The notes: generated by a model not told the origin, from the sequence alone. 41,565 bases of DNA from an uncultured Treponema sp. (GCA_937877515.1 CALFIX010000044.1:1-41565), one strand, 5' to 3'; counted from the first letter of the stretch, positions 34,032-41,565 are shown. A program made the numbers and translations.

Positions 34032-34089
34032 TGGATGTGCAGAATATAACATTACTTCTTATCTAGGTCTTTCATTTTTTATAAAATAA
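33985..34089 (+). pseudogene. Mini-lipoprotein frame or signal-peptide remnant
   Basis: A 34-codon frame opens with an exact copy of the signal-peptide segment of the opposite-strand lipoprotein, reaches a lipobox (FTGC, Cys18) and continues with a short unrelated tail ending LSFFIK. There is no Shine-Dalgarno and no convincing promoter. The first six residues of the full signal peptide are missing. It may be a remnant of a second lipoprotein gene, or the silent half of an invertible cassette. Confidence 0.45.
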
Positions 34090-34091
34090 AA

Positions 34092-34121
34092 AACACCACA
34101 AGCCTACAAACCTGTGGTGTT
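34092..34121 (-). terminator. Terminator of the lipoprotein gene
   Basis: Arms AACACCACA (34092-34100) and TGTGGTGTT (34113-34121). On the minus strand the stem is followed by a T-rich run, 20 bp after the lipoprotein stop. Confidence 0.8.
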
Positions 34122-34140
34122 AAAAATTACAAACGATAAC

Positions 34141-35073
34141 TTACTTTATGTAGATGTCATCAAGTACGCGAGAGAATGTAATTACGTTAGAAGATGTTGA
34201 ACTTGAAGTATCATCATCTGTAAAGAAGTCGCTAATTGAAGAAGCAGAAGAACCGTCATCACTAGAAAGTGCAAATGAGCGAGTCTTTACTTCCCATGAA
34301 CACTGAGTTTCACTTACAGTTGCCAAAGTTGGTTTTCCAGTAGAAACCAAATCTTCTGCATTTGAAAGTGAGCCATCACTAGCACAACCGATTGCTGTTC
34401 CTGAAGCATTAGTTCCACAATATCCTTCCCAACACTTTTCTGTTGCACTCATAGACTTATAACCCTCAAATAAGCTCTGTTCGCCAAGTTCAAAAGCAAA
34501 CGTTTCTATATCTGCACAATACTTCTTTGAATTATATGTTATAACAGCATTGTTTCCTGCTTCAACAATTGCTTCAAAAGCATCCCAGTCAGCAGCCTTT
34601 GCATAATTTACTAAATCATCTACACTGGTAACTGATACTTTTACAGTTTTTCCATCGTCATCAGTGTATGAGCCTGTATAGCTAGGATTATCTGTAGTCC
34701 AATAAAAACCATACATATAGCTTAACTCAAGATTTCCAGAAGTAAGTTCTGAGTTATTTGAAATATTATATGTTCCTACCCAAAACCCCTTATTAGAGTT
34801 ATTTCTTACTTTGTACTGATAGAACACGCATGTAGAAAGTGCACTTGTTGTTGTGTTTCCAGCAAAGAACATTGTAAGGTCTACAGTCTGTCCTGCATAT
34901 TTAGAGTTGTAACCACCACCCTGACTATCTTTGTCAGCTGATGTAGGAATTGTGTAGCTTGTTGTCCATGTACCATAAAAGTCATCTTTTCCCAAACCAC
35001 CACAGCTTGTAAACATACCAACGAGTAAAGCTTGGCTAGCTAACACTGCTGCCATTTTCTTTGAAAATTTCAT
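34141..35073 (-). CDS. Lipoprotein of unknown function
   Basis: The 310-residue product has a lipoprotein signal peptide with Cys24 (MFTSCGG). The mature protein is rich in Ser, Thr, Tyr, Asp and Gly, has a FYGTWTTSY start and ends in an acidic Ser-rich stretch. It looks like a secreted beta-rich surface or periplasmic lipoprotein; no family is recognised. ATG 35073 has GGAGGA 6 nt upstream; a longer frame adds 21 unlikely residues. The signal-peptide coding bases 35009-35055 recur exactly, inverted, at 33985-34031, which raises the possibility of recombinational switching or of a multicopy family sharing this leader. Confidence 0.8.
   Translation of the reverse strand: MKFSKKMAAVLASQALLVGMFTSCGGLGKDDFYGTWTTSYTIPTSADKDSQGGGYNSKYAGQTVDLTMFFAGNTTTSALSTCVFYQYKVRNNSNKGFWVGTYNISNNSELTSGNLELSYMYGFYWTTDNPSYTGSYTDDDGKTVKVSVTSVDDLVNYAKAADWDAFEAIVEAGNNAVITYNSKKYCADIETFAFELGEQSLFEGYKSMSATEKCWEGYCGTNASGTAIGCASDGSLSNAEDLVSTGKPTLATVSETQCSWEVKTRSFALSSDDGSSASSISDFFTDDDTSSSTSSNVITFSRVLDDIYIK
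35009..35055 (-). repeat. 47-bp inverted repeat, right arm
   Basis: Lies within the lipoprotein gene, from codon 7 (ATG) to codon 22, and matches 33985-34031 exactly in inverse orientation. Confidence 0.95.
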
Positions 35074-35175
35074 AAATTGTCCTCCATATTTTGTTGGAAT
35101 TAGTAAAATATACAGAAACTTTAATGCAAAATCCATTTTAATTCAAGTTTTACTTTAGATTTTTTTATCCTTTAT

Positions 35176-36102
35176 TTAACATTTTTTTTTGTTATTTTTT
35201 TTAGCCTCATTCCACGTTTTTAGCATTTCTGCAGTATGCTCAGAGTCCATAGAAATGCCATTTTCTTTCATTTTATCTTCTACGTAACAAAACCTATTGT
35301 AAAATTTACGATTTGTACGGTCTAAAGCAATTGCAGGATCTACATTTACCTTGCGGCAAACATTTACCACTGCAAATAAAAGGTCACCCAGTTCTTCTTC
35401 CAGATGAAGCTGAGCAACATCTGTCTCAGGGCTTGAACCGCTTACAGTAAGAGCTTTCTTTTTAGCACAGGAAGTTTCTTTTAGTTTGTTTTCTACATCT
35501 TTTATAGCCTCTAATACCTCTTTCTTTTCTTCTTCCATCTTATCTAAAGCTTCTGCAACACTAGGCCAGTCAAAACCTTTTTTACTAGCCTTATCCATGT
35601 ATTTTCTGGCTTTTAGGAGCGGAGGGTAAGAAGAAGGCACTTCATCTAAAATATTAGAGCGTTCACGTTTTTCAACTTTTTCTTTTATCCGGTCCCACTG
35701 GTCAATTACAGCTTCCCCGGTTTTTACGTTCCCCCTCTGTTCAGAAACTCCGTCACTACAAACAAAAACATGCGGGTGCCTTCTAACTAACTTTTGAACA
35801 ATTTCGTTACAAACATCAGCTACAGAAAAAGCTCCATCCTGTTCATACATGTAAGCCATTAAAATGGTGTTAAAAAGCACATCACCAAGCTCTTCTTTTA
35901 CATGAGCTTTGTCATCATTTGTCATGGCATCTACAGCTTCGTAAGCTTCTTCCAGAAGATTTGTTCGCATGCTCTGAGGAGTCTGCTCTTTATCCCACGG
36001 GCAGCCTGTCTGGCTTCTCAAAATTTTTGTAAGCTCATAAACTGCAGCCAGAGCGTCTTTTGCATTATCTGCTACAGAAGGCGGAATATTTTTACCTTGC
36101 AT
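35176..36102 (-). CDS. mazG: Nucleoside triphosphate pyrophosphohydrolase MazG
   Basis: MazG hydrolyses NTPs and dNTPs to NMP and PPi, cleansing the pool or lowering ppGpp. The 308-residue product has two MazG domains. The first has CPWDKEQT, LLEEAYEAVDA and EELGDVLFNTILMA; the second has EEKKEVLEAI and EEELGDLLFAVVNVCRK, each with the EExxE and ExxD metal ligands. It is slightly longer than the 260-residue E. coli enzyme. ATG 36102 is used because it overlaps the pth end by 11 bp with AAGG upstream; a longer in-frame start lies deep in pth. It is the last gene of the ArsR-led operon. Confidence 0.93.
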   Translation of the reverse strand: MQGKNIPPSVADNAKDALAAVYELTKILRSQTGCPWDKEQTPQSMRTNLLEEAYEAVDAMTNDDKAHVKEELGDVLFNTILMAYMYEQDGAFSVADVCNEIVQKLVRRHPHVFVCSDGVSEQRGNVKTGEAVIDQWDRIKEKVEKRERSNILDEVPSSYPPLLKARKYMDKASKKGFDWPSVAEALDKMEEEKKEVLEAIKDVENKLKETSCAKKKALTVSGSSPETDVAQLHLEEELGDLLFAVVNVCRKVNVDPAIALDRTNRKFYNRFCYVEDKMKENGISMDSEHTAEMLKTWNEAKKNNKKKC

Positions 36103-36754
36103 CTTGAATAACCTTTTTCTTACTCCACTCACCCAAAAGCTTTTGAGCATCTTTTGCCGTAAGTACTTTTGCAAAAAGCCAGTGGGTTACACTAAAAACC
36201 TGGCTTAAAGCAATATTTTCATCACTTGTAAAATTTCCTAAAACATAATCTGCAACATTCCCGTTTAGAGGTTTTCCTACTCCAAAACGAAGACGCCAGA
36301 AGTCTGCCGTTCCAAGGCTTGCTTTAGAAGAACGCAAGCCGTTATGGCCTCCAAGACCACCGCCCCATTTTAAGCTTACGGTTCCAAGAGGAAGCTCTAT
36401 TTCATCATGAACAATAAGAATGTTCTTTGGCTCAATCTTAAAAAAATTGGCAGTCTCTGCAATAGCCTCTCCACTTAGATTCATATAAGTTAAAGGCTTT
36501 AGAAAATACAATTTCCTAGGAGCGTCTTCTGGAACAGGAAGGCTTCCGTTATCACGACGTTTTAAAAGCCCTGCATCACACATCTTAGAAATAATATCTG
36601 CATAATCTGCCTGAGCAAATTCACCTCTATATTTATTCTGCCAATTCAAACCAGATGTAAACGACAAAGATTTTTCAAAGAGCCATGCCACGTTATGCCT
36701 TGTATTTTCGTATTCATGACCGTAATTACCCAAAAAAACAATAAGTTCTATCAT
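36092..36754 (-). CDS. pth: Peptidyl-tRNA hydrolase
   Basis: Pth releases tRNA from prematurely dropped peptidyl-tRNA. The 220-residue product has the catalytic His20 in TRHNVAW and the family segments LMNLSGEA-like YMNLSGEAIA, HDEIELPLG, GGLGGHNGLRS and RLRFGVGKP. The opening is FLGNYGHEY where most enzymes have GLGNPG, and there is an unusual insertion around MCDAGLLKRRDNGSLPV. The start is fixed by a 4-bp ATGA overlap with the P-type ATPase stop, with AAGGA upstream, so its translation is coupled to a metal pump. It overlaps mazG downstream by 11 bp. Confidence 0.92.
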   Translation of the reverse strand: MIELIVFLGNYGHEYENTRHNVAWLFEKSLSFTSGLNWQNKYRGEFAQADYADIISKMCDAGLLKRRDNGSLPVPEDAPRKLYFLKPLTYMNLSGEAIAETANFFKIEPKNILIVHDEIELPLGTVSLKWGGGLGGHNGLRSSKASLGTADFWRLRFGVGKPLNGNVADYVLGNFTSDENIALSQVFSVTHWLFAKVLTAKDAQKLLGEWSKKKVIQDAR

Positions 36755-38913
36755 AAAGTTTTCCTTGGCTTTACACCACCTAATGTTAATCGCATAGAAT
36801 TTAGCACACAAAGCATACAAACGCCAACATCTCCAAAAACTGCAATCCACATATTTGCAATTCCAAGTGCGCACAAAATCATAATCAAAAGCTTTACACC
36901 TAAAGCACCAGCTACGTTCTCCCAAACATTTCGCATTATTTTTTTAGAAAGCCTTATAGCTTCTGCGATTTTTAAGACATTATCATCCATTATTACAACA
37001 TCGCTGGCTTCTATTGCACTGTCACTTCCCATGGCTCCCATGCTAACGCCTACATCACTGCGGCTAAGAACAGGTGCATCGTTTATGCCGTCTCCTGCAA
37101 ATAAAACTTTTTTTCCAGTTCCTTCATAACCTTTTATAAGCTCTTCTACTTTCATTACTTTATCTTCAGGAAGGAGTTCAGAATAAACTTCATCTACACC
37201 AAGTTTTACACTTACAGATTCTGCTGCCTGCCTTGAGTCACCGGTAAGCATTACAGTTTTTTCTACTCCGTTCTTTTTTAAAACCTTTACTATTGAAGCA
37301 GAATTTTCCTTGCAAGTATCATTTATTACAATATGTCCTAAATAAACTCCATCACAAGACACATGAACCAGGGTTCCAAAATCTTCTTTAGAACATTCAT
37401 GCAAACCAATAACATTTTCTTTCTGCATAAGTTTTAAATTTCCACACAGAATATTGTGTCCGTCTAAAACAGCTTTTACACCGTGACCGCTTATCTCGCT
37501 TAAATCACTACTAGAAACTTTCTGACAGTCTGGGCAATGATGAACAGATTTTAACGAAGCAGAAATTGGATGCGTTGAATAAAATTCTGCATGAGCTGCT
37601 AAAGTTATTAAGTCATCTTCTGTTACAATTTTTCCGTCTGAAAATTTTGCATCAGGAGCCACATGAACTTCTGTTACAGCAAAGACTCCTTTAGTCAGAG
37701 TTCCTGTTTTATCAAAAACACAAGTCTTTACTTTAGACAAAAATTCAACATAATTAGAACCTTTTATCAATATTCCCCTGCGGGAAGAACTTCCTATTCC
37801 GGCAAAAAATGAGAGGGGAACAGAAATTACCAAAGCACAAGGACAACTAACAACTAAAAGTTCCAAGGCCCTGTAAACCCAAGTACGCCAGACTTCTGAA
37901 CCACCGCCCAGCAGAACGCTTGGAATAACAGCAAGAGCTACAGAAGCAATGCAAACAATAGGAGTATACACATGTGCAAAACGAGTTATAAACTTTTCGC
38001 TTTTTGCTTTCTTTTCCTGAGCATTTTCTACTAAATTTAACACTCTGCTTGCAGTACTTTCTGCAAAAACTTTTGTAACCTTTACTTGTAAAACTCCACT
38101 AACATTTACAAAACCAGAAAGAACAGTTTCTCCTACAGAAACATCTCTTGGTAAACTCTCGCCCGTTAAAGCCGCTGTATCTACACTTGAAGAACCAGAA
38201 ACTATAACGCCGTCTAAAGGAACTCTTTCCCCAGGCTTTACTACAATTATCTCATCAACTTTAACATCTTCTGCGTTTACAGTTTGTATATTTTCCTCAC
38301 GCTTTACATTTGCTTTATCAGGCCGAATGTTCACAAGACTTTGTATAGACTTTCTTGATTTTCCAACAGCAAAACCTTCTAAATATTCGCCAATACCAAA
38401 CAAAATCATAACAGCACAGGCTTCTGAATACTCGCCCATTACAATAGCCCCTATAGTTGCAACACTCATTAAAAATTCTTCACCAAAAAATTTTCCATGC
38501 ACTAAATTTTCTAAAGCTTCATGTAAAACTTCCAACCCACTTACAAGATAACTTGCAGCATATAAAGCTAAATAAATAATACGAATTACTAAGTAAACCG
38601 TAGAGTTACCTTTTGCAATAGGTCCTTCAAAAGTAAAGAAAGGCAGCTTCTGAATTAAAATTGCTGCAACAAAAAGACAAAGCGAGGCTATAATGCGGGG
38701 AAGTTCTTTTTCTTCTTCGTCCTCATCTTCATGTTCTTCGCCCGCGCAACATGCGCAATGATGGTGATGTTCATGGTGATGATGCTCGTGATGATGGTGT
38801 TCATGAGAATGCTCTCTATGTGAGCAACACTCTCCATGAAAATGACCTTCGCTATTATGTTCGTGTTCATCATGCAAATGATTTTTACTATCTTTAAGTT
38901 CTTCTTTGTTCAT
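36751..38913 (-). CDS. P1B-type heavy-metal ATPase, predicted Zn/Cd/Pb exporter
   Basis: The 720-residue pump exports metal ions using ATP. The N-terminus (1-70) is exceptionally His-rich, with repeated HEHHHH runs plus a CACC pair and an acidic stretch, and it replaces the usual ferredoxin-like metal-binding domain. Then come TGES at 250-253, the membrane CPC motif at 357-359, the phosphorylated Asp401 in DKTGTLT, the HP motif at 448-449 and GDGINDAP. A Lys in the seventh (GVKLLIMI) and an Asp in the eighth membrane helix (FGDVGV) match the P1B-2 group. ATG 38913 has AAGGAG 6 nt upstream; an ATG two codons earlier is too close. It follows the ArsR gene by 17 bp. Confidence 0.93.
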   Translation of the reverse strand: MNKEELKDSKNHLHDEHEHNSEGHFHGECCSHREHSHEHHHHEHHHHEHHHHCACCAGEEHEDEDEEEKELPRIIASLCLFVAAILIQKLPFFTFEGPIAKGNSTVYLVIRIIYLALYAASYLVSGLEVLHEALENLVHGKFFGEEFLMSVATIGAIVMGEYSEACAVMILFGIGEYLEGFAVGKSRKSIQSLVNIRPDKANVKREENIQTVNAEDVKVDEIIVVKPGERVPLDGVIVSGSSSVDTAALTGESLPRDVSVGETVLSGFVNVSGVLQVKVTKVFAESTASRVLNLVENAQEKKAKSEKFITRFAHVYTPIVCIASVALAVIPSVLLGGGSEVWRTWVYRALELLVVSCPCALVISVPLSFFAGIGSSSRRGILIKGSNYVEFLSKVKTCVFDKTGTLTKGVFAVTEVHVAPDAKFSDGKIVTEDDLITLAAHAEFYSTHPISASLKSVHHCPDCQKVSSSDLSEISGHGVKAVLDGHNILCGNLKLMQKENVIGLHECSKEDFGTLVHVSCDGVYLGHIVINDTCKENSASIVKVLKKNGVEKTVMLTGDSRQAAESVSVKLGVDEVYSELLPEDKVMKVEELIKGYEGTGKKVLFAGDGINDAPVLSRSDVGVSMGAMGSDSAIEASDVVIMDDNVLKIAEAIRLSKKIMRNVWENVAGALGVKLLIMILCALGIANMWIAVFGDVGVCMLCVLNSMRLTLGGVKPRKTL

Positions 38914-38930
38914 AGACATCTCCTTAAAAT

Positions 38931-39233
38931 TTAGCGGTCACCTAAATGTTCCATACCAATATTTAAAATAATGCTTACATGCTCATCTGCAAGTGAATAA
39001 ATTAAAGACTTTCCCTCTCGCCTAAAACGAACAAGCCCATTTGTCTTTAAAAGTCTCAACTGCTGACTAATTGCGGGCTGAGTCATATTTAGCTCAGAAG
39101 CAATTTCTGTAACGCTCATTTCTCGCTCCAGTAATACGTAGAGAATTTTTACTCTAGTGGAATCTCCAAAAATCTTAAAAAGCTCCGCTAAATCGCAGAG
39201 CATATTTTCATCCGGTTCAATTTTTTCGCTCAT
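38931..39233 (-). CDS. ArsR/SmtB-family zinc-responsive repressor
   Basis: The 100-residue winged-helix repressor should leave its operator when zinc binds. The recognition helix is in MTQPAISQQLRLLKTNGLV (50-68). The C-terminal alpha-5 helix carries Asp83, His85, His96 and Asp99, spaced as in the SmtB/CzrA zinc site (DxH-x10-HxxD), while the cysteine-rich CadC-type site is missing. That points to zinc rather than cadmium or arsenic. ATG 39233 lies 6 nt after the -10; an ATG six codons upstream would lie inside the -10/operator. It leads the operon with the metal pump, pth and mazG and probably represses itself. Confidence 0.9.
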   Translation of the reverse strand: MSEKIEPDENMLCDLAELFKIFGDSTRVKILYVLLEREMSVTEIASELNMTQPAISQQLRLLKTNGLVRFRREGKSLIYSLADEHVSIILNIGMEHLGDR

Positions 39234-39238
39234 ATATT

Positions 39239-39260
39239 CATATAAACACATATTTATATG
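39239..39260. promoter_or_regulatory. Predicted ArsR operator
   Basis: A perfect inverted repeat, CATATAAA and TTTATATG with a 6-bp centre, covers the -10 and most of the spacer of the arsR promoter. This placement fits autorepression. Confidence 0.78.
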
Positions 39261-39268
39261 TTTGTCAA
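39240..39268 (-). promoter_or_regulatory. Predicted arsR operon promoter; leaderless type
   Basis: Minus strand: consensus -35 TTGACA (39263-39268), 17-bp spacer, -10 TTATAT (39240-39245), 6 nt to ATG 39233. Confidence 0.75.
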
Positions 39269-39322
39269 GAGAATAAAACTCTTCTATCTGCTCACACCAA
39301 TAAATACTTTACTTATAAAAAT

Positions 39323-39922
39323 CTAAAGCTTTATATCCAACTCTTTTGCCAAAGTAAAAGCATCTGTAAAAAGATAAGACTTTATTCCAAGACTTCTAGC
39401 AGCGTTTACATTTTCTTCCCTATCATCAATAAATACAGTATCTTCAGGTTTTGCATTTTCTGCAGAAAGAATAATCTTCCAAAATTCAACATCAGGCTTA
39501 GAAACGCCCATAAAACAAGAAGCATAAGTCTGATCAAAAACAGTATAATCACCTCGTTCCAAATGATTATGATAGTGACTGTCTATTGTATTAGTTCCGC
39601 AGACAACTCTGTTCCCTTGCGATTTTAACAATGCCACCAGGCGGCGCGTTCCTTTTATATATTCAGGATGAAAAAGATAATGAAGCCAATCAGTCTTTAC
39701 CCTTATGCCGCTCCGCTCTTCAAAAATTTTCCATAACTCTTTTGTACTAAAGTCTCCATCACTTGCGCCCTTTATCATATCACCGTAAGAATCGCCCTTA
39801 CCTTTTGTACCTTTGGCATAACTTATAAAATCTTCTTCAGTAATTCCAATACGCCTTGCACACTCTCCAAAAACGTTTGCTGTAGTTGTAACAACACCAC
39901 CCATATCAAAAATATAAAGCAT
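39323..39922 (-). CDS. HAD-superfamily hydrolase
   Basis: The 199-residue product is a small HAD phosphatase. The nucleophile Asp6 is in YIFDMGGV, a DxG form of motif I found in the YihX/haloacid-dehalogenase-like branch. Motif II is near VVCGTNT, and motif III/IV near VEFWKII and VFIDDREENVNAA (the acidic DD pair). GAGGGGA lies before the ATG. It is 18 bp downstream of a second HAD gene in the same orientation, so the two are probably co-transcribed. Substrate unknown; sugar phosphates are usual for this branch. Confidence 0.85.
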   Translation of the reverse strand: MLYIFDMGGVVTTTANVFGECARRIGITEEDFISYAKGTKGKGDSYGDMIKGASDGDFSTKELWKIFEERSGIRVKTDWLHYLFHPEYIKGTRRLVALLKSQGNRVVCGTNTIDSHYHNHLERGDYTVFDQTYASCFMGVSKPDVEFWKIILSAENAKPEDTVFIDDREENVNAARSLGIKSYLFTDAFTLAKELDIKL

Positions 39923-39940
39923 AATTTTCCCCTCAAAAAA

Positions 39941-40579
39941 TTAAATTATAGTTTCTAAATCAGAAAACTGATTCAGTCTAAAAACACAGTCGCATTCTTT
40001 GCATTCACCAAAACCATATGATGCAAAAGCAAAATCAACCCCAGCTTGCTTACAGGCATCCGCATCACCTTGAGTATCTCCAACATACAAAGGAGAGGAT
40101 ATTTGATTTCTCTGACATACAAGCATTATATTTTCCGCCTTTCCTTTACCAGTTCTTCCATAGCATTCAAAATCTTTTACATAAGAAGCAAGACCTGTTT
40201 TTTCTAACATAACTTCTATATAACCAGACTGACAATTACTTACAACATAAAAAAAATGCTTACTAGAAAGTCTTTGTATAGATTTCACAACATTAGGATA
40301 GGTTATATCTATAAAATTTTCTTTTAATGCAATTTGCTCTTCTGTTACACACATGGAAAGAAGTATATCTCTCTTAGAAGCTTCAATATCAGGCCACAAA
40401 TCTTTGGCAATAACATCCATGGTTTTACCAAATTCCTTTTGCAAATCTTGAGCATTTACTTTTTTTGCAAAAAGCCCACTTTTATCTATTGCCTTATTCC
40501 ACGCAACTGCAACAATGCCCGTTGTATTCCAGATAGTTCCATCAATATCTAAAATAATTCCGTCGTAACTCTTACTCAA
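39941..40579 (-). CDS. HAD-superfamily phosphatase, phosphoglycolate phosphatase-like
   Basis: The 212-residue product has motif I DIDGT (Asp11, Asp13), a helical cap (about 17-80), motif II VVSNCQSG, a Lys in GRTGKGKAEN and motif IV VGDTQGDADACKQAG. This is the Gph/PGMB-like subgroup, active on small phosphate esters. The start is TTG, with AGGTG about 7 nt upstream; no ATG is available at the conserved N-terminus. It follows the lipoprotein gene by 39 bp. Its exact substrate is not predictable. Confidence 0.86.
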   Translation of the reverse strand: MSKSYDGIILDIDGTIWNTTGIVAVAWNKAIDKSGLFAKKVNAQDLQKEFGKTMDVIAKDLWPDIEASKRDILLSMCVTEEQIALKENFIDITYPNVVKSIQRLSSKHFFYVVSNCQSGYIEVMLEKTGLASYVKDFECYGRTGKGKAENIMLVCQRNQISSPLYVGDTQGDADACKQAGVDFAFASYGFGECKECDCVFRLNQFSDLETII

Positions 40580-40618
40580 TTTCTTTCACCTATAAATCTC
40601 AACGAACTTCAAAAAAAT

Positions 40619-41503
40619 TCATTCAACTTTCTTTATAGAATCAACTCTATTCATTACATTCAAATAAGTACAAATAAAGCCAGCAGTTTCTACAAGAGAA
40701 GCATATTTTTCATCAGATGGTTCAATAAAAATCCTGTACCTGTCAGCCTTACATTCAGCGACAACATTTTTATTCGAATCAATAATCTGAAAAACTTGAC
40801 CTTTTAAATTTAATAATTCTCTCACAGAAATTTTTGGCATATTCTTTCTAACAAGATTTTCATTTAAAGAATCTTTTCCAAAAGCAAGATAATTTTTATT
40901 CTTAACAGCATAAATATCGTAAACGTCAAAGTTTGAATGAACAGAAGCTATCTTAAAAGGAGTATCAACTTCTTTACTTCCAAACCCTGTTTTTACATCT
41001 ACACTTATAAGCCCACAGTCAGCATCTCTAACATAAATTAAACGCTTAGCATTTTTTCCCCTAACTTTTATATTTAGGCGAATATTTTTTTCACTTCCAT
41101 CGTAAGAAACAAAACCGTCCCAGCGATATTTTTTCTTCATGCGAGGAAAAAGTTTTTCCCTAACTTCCGAAAGCCTGTCTTTATTATTCTTAACTACAAC
41201 TTCGCTAAGAGTTCCGTAACAAACAATGCGTCTATTTTTAGAAGGAGGAATTATATTTTTTCCAACAAGAAAATCTACAAATGTTTCTCTTTTTTCCTCA
41301 TCAAATTCCATGGTAAAGGCTTCGTTACTTTCACTTTTAACAAAAAAAGAATCGTCACGAACAGGCTCTTTTTCATCAACTACATAAGAAATTTCTGCCT
41401 TTCTAACAGGAGAAAAAGTTGCACACGAAAAACAGACACAACACAAAAGTAAAATGCAAATACAGTAGAACACCTTAAAGAAAATATTTTTAAAAATTTT
41501 CAT
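40619..41503 (-). CDS. Lipoprotein of unknown function
   Basis: The 294-residue product has a Cys-rich hydrophobic signal peptide and a lipobox-like CFSC with Cys27. The mature region is Lys- and Glu-rich and looks beta-rich in its middle (GFVSYDGSEKNIRLNIKVRG, DVYDIYAVKNKNYLAFG). It ends with a helix that includes VETAGFICTYLNVM. No family is recognised. ATG 41503 lies 7 nt from a -10 with a good -35, with no Shine-Dalgarno. Two HAD phosphatase genes follow closely in the same direction and may be co-transcribed. Confidence 0.78.
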   Translation of the reverse strand: MKIFKNIFFKVFYCICILLLCCVCFSCATFSPVRKAEISYVVDEKEPVRDDSFFVKSESNEAFTMEFDEEKRETFVDFLVGKNIIPPSKNRRIVCYGTLSEVVVKNNKDRLSEVREKLFPRMKKKYRWDGFVSYDGSEKNIRLNIKVRGKNAKRLIYVRDADCGLISVDVKTGFGSKEVDTPFKIASVHSNFDVYDIYAVKNKNYLAFGKDSLNENLVRKNMPKISVRELLNLKGQVFQIIDSNKNVVAECKADRYRIFIEPSDEKYASLVETAGFICTYLNVMNRVDSIKKVE

Positions 41504-41510
41504 ACGTCAT

Positions 41511-41539
41511 ATTTTAATATTTTTTAGGACGAAGCTCAA
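41511..41539 (-). promoter_or_regulatory. Predicted promoter of the terminal lipoprotein operon; near-leaderless
   Basis: Minus strand: -35 TTGAGC (41534-41539), 17-bp spacer, -10 TAAAAT (41511-41516), 7 nt to ATG 41503. The remaining bases to the window end are G+C-richer and may be the edge of another repeat copy. Confidence 0.66.
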
Positions 41540-41565
41540 CAAAGTTTCCTGGCTTTGCGCCGCTT

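Larger units (their letters stand above)
33757..34140. other. Spacer between clpP and the lipoprotein gene
   Basis: This 384-bp stretch holds the clpP leader, a small GC-rich repeat-like island (33911-33969), a 34-codon open frame that copies a lipoprotein signal peptide (33985-34089) and a terminator hairpin (34092-34121). I see no other gene in it. Confidence 0.7.

Noticed and set aside
38700..38900. His-rich repeats at the ATPase N-terminus as a sequencing or repeat artefact
   Set aside because: The runs mix cat and cac codons in one open frame and fit a metal-binding extension of a zinc exporter regulated by a zinc-type ArsR protein.

Overview
Most of the window (about 955 to the end) looks like one spirochaete chromosome, probably a Treponema-related gut or rumen bacterium. 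Supporting signs are AT-rich coding with tta, aca and gaa preferred, a FliS/FlgN-type flagellar pair behind a sigma-28 promoter, a CHASE2 adenylate/guanylate cyclase beside a FecR-domain protein, several lipoproteins with short spirochaete-style signal peptides, and a DbpA-type RNA-binding-domain protein without a helicase. The first ~0.9 kb (a small unknown gene plus hisH) is clearly richer in G+C, uses different codons and encodes a Lachnospiraceae-like HisH. It joins a low-GC hisF inside the last codons of hisH, so it is either transferred DNA or an assembly chimera.

Layout: 1-1719, histidine genes (unknown, hisH, hisF). 1776-3917, a periplasmic-sensing diguanylate cyclase facing queD. 4366-5586, a stand-alone NRPS-type condensation-domain protein, divergent from the cell-wall cluster murE-ddl-murD (5651-10327). 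10389-15543, leftward purA, guaB (IMP branch point) and ftsH. 15544-16067, a gene-free, repeat-rich spacer. 16068-21962, rightward fliS-flgN, polA, coaE, a SPOR protein and a YbaK-type deacylase. 21967-27398, a CHASE2 cyclase divergent from three exported proteins (small exported protein, predicted barrel, FecR). 27484-30659, a Na/phosphate symporter-PhoU fusion, a lipoprotein and a phosphoesterase. 30666-33756, a leftward clpP-UPF0158/GNAT-DbpA RBD-metallo-hydrolase operon. 33757-35175, a lipoprotein gene whose signal-peptide region is duplicated in inverted orientation 1 kb away. 35176-39233, an ArsR zinc-sensor operon (arsR, P1B ATPase, pth, mazG). 39323-41503, two HAD phosphatases and a lipoprotein.

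Three patterns stand out beyond the genes. First, at least ten first-of-operon genes have their -10 hexamer exactly 6-7 nt before the ATG and no Shine-Dalgarno, predicting leaderless mRNAs, whereas operon-internal genes mostly have clear Shine-Dalgarno sequences. The murE/condensation-domain pair even shares one palindromic -35 hexamer in perfect symmetry. Second, GC-rich intergenic islands share end sequences (TTACGGGCTTTTCG and AATCCCGCGTA), which marks an interspersed repeat family. Third, a perfect 47-bp inverted repeat overlaps a lipoprotein signal peptide and could act as an in-frame invertible switch. No tRNA, rRNA, CRISPR array, transposase or phage gene was recognised.
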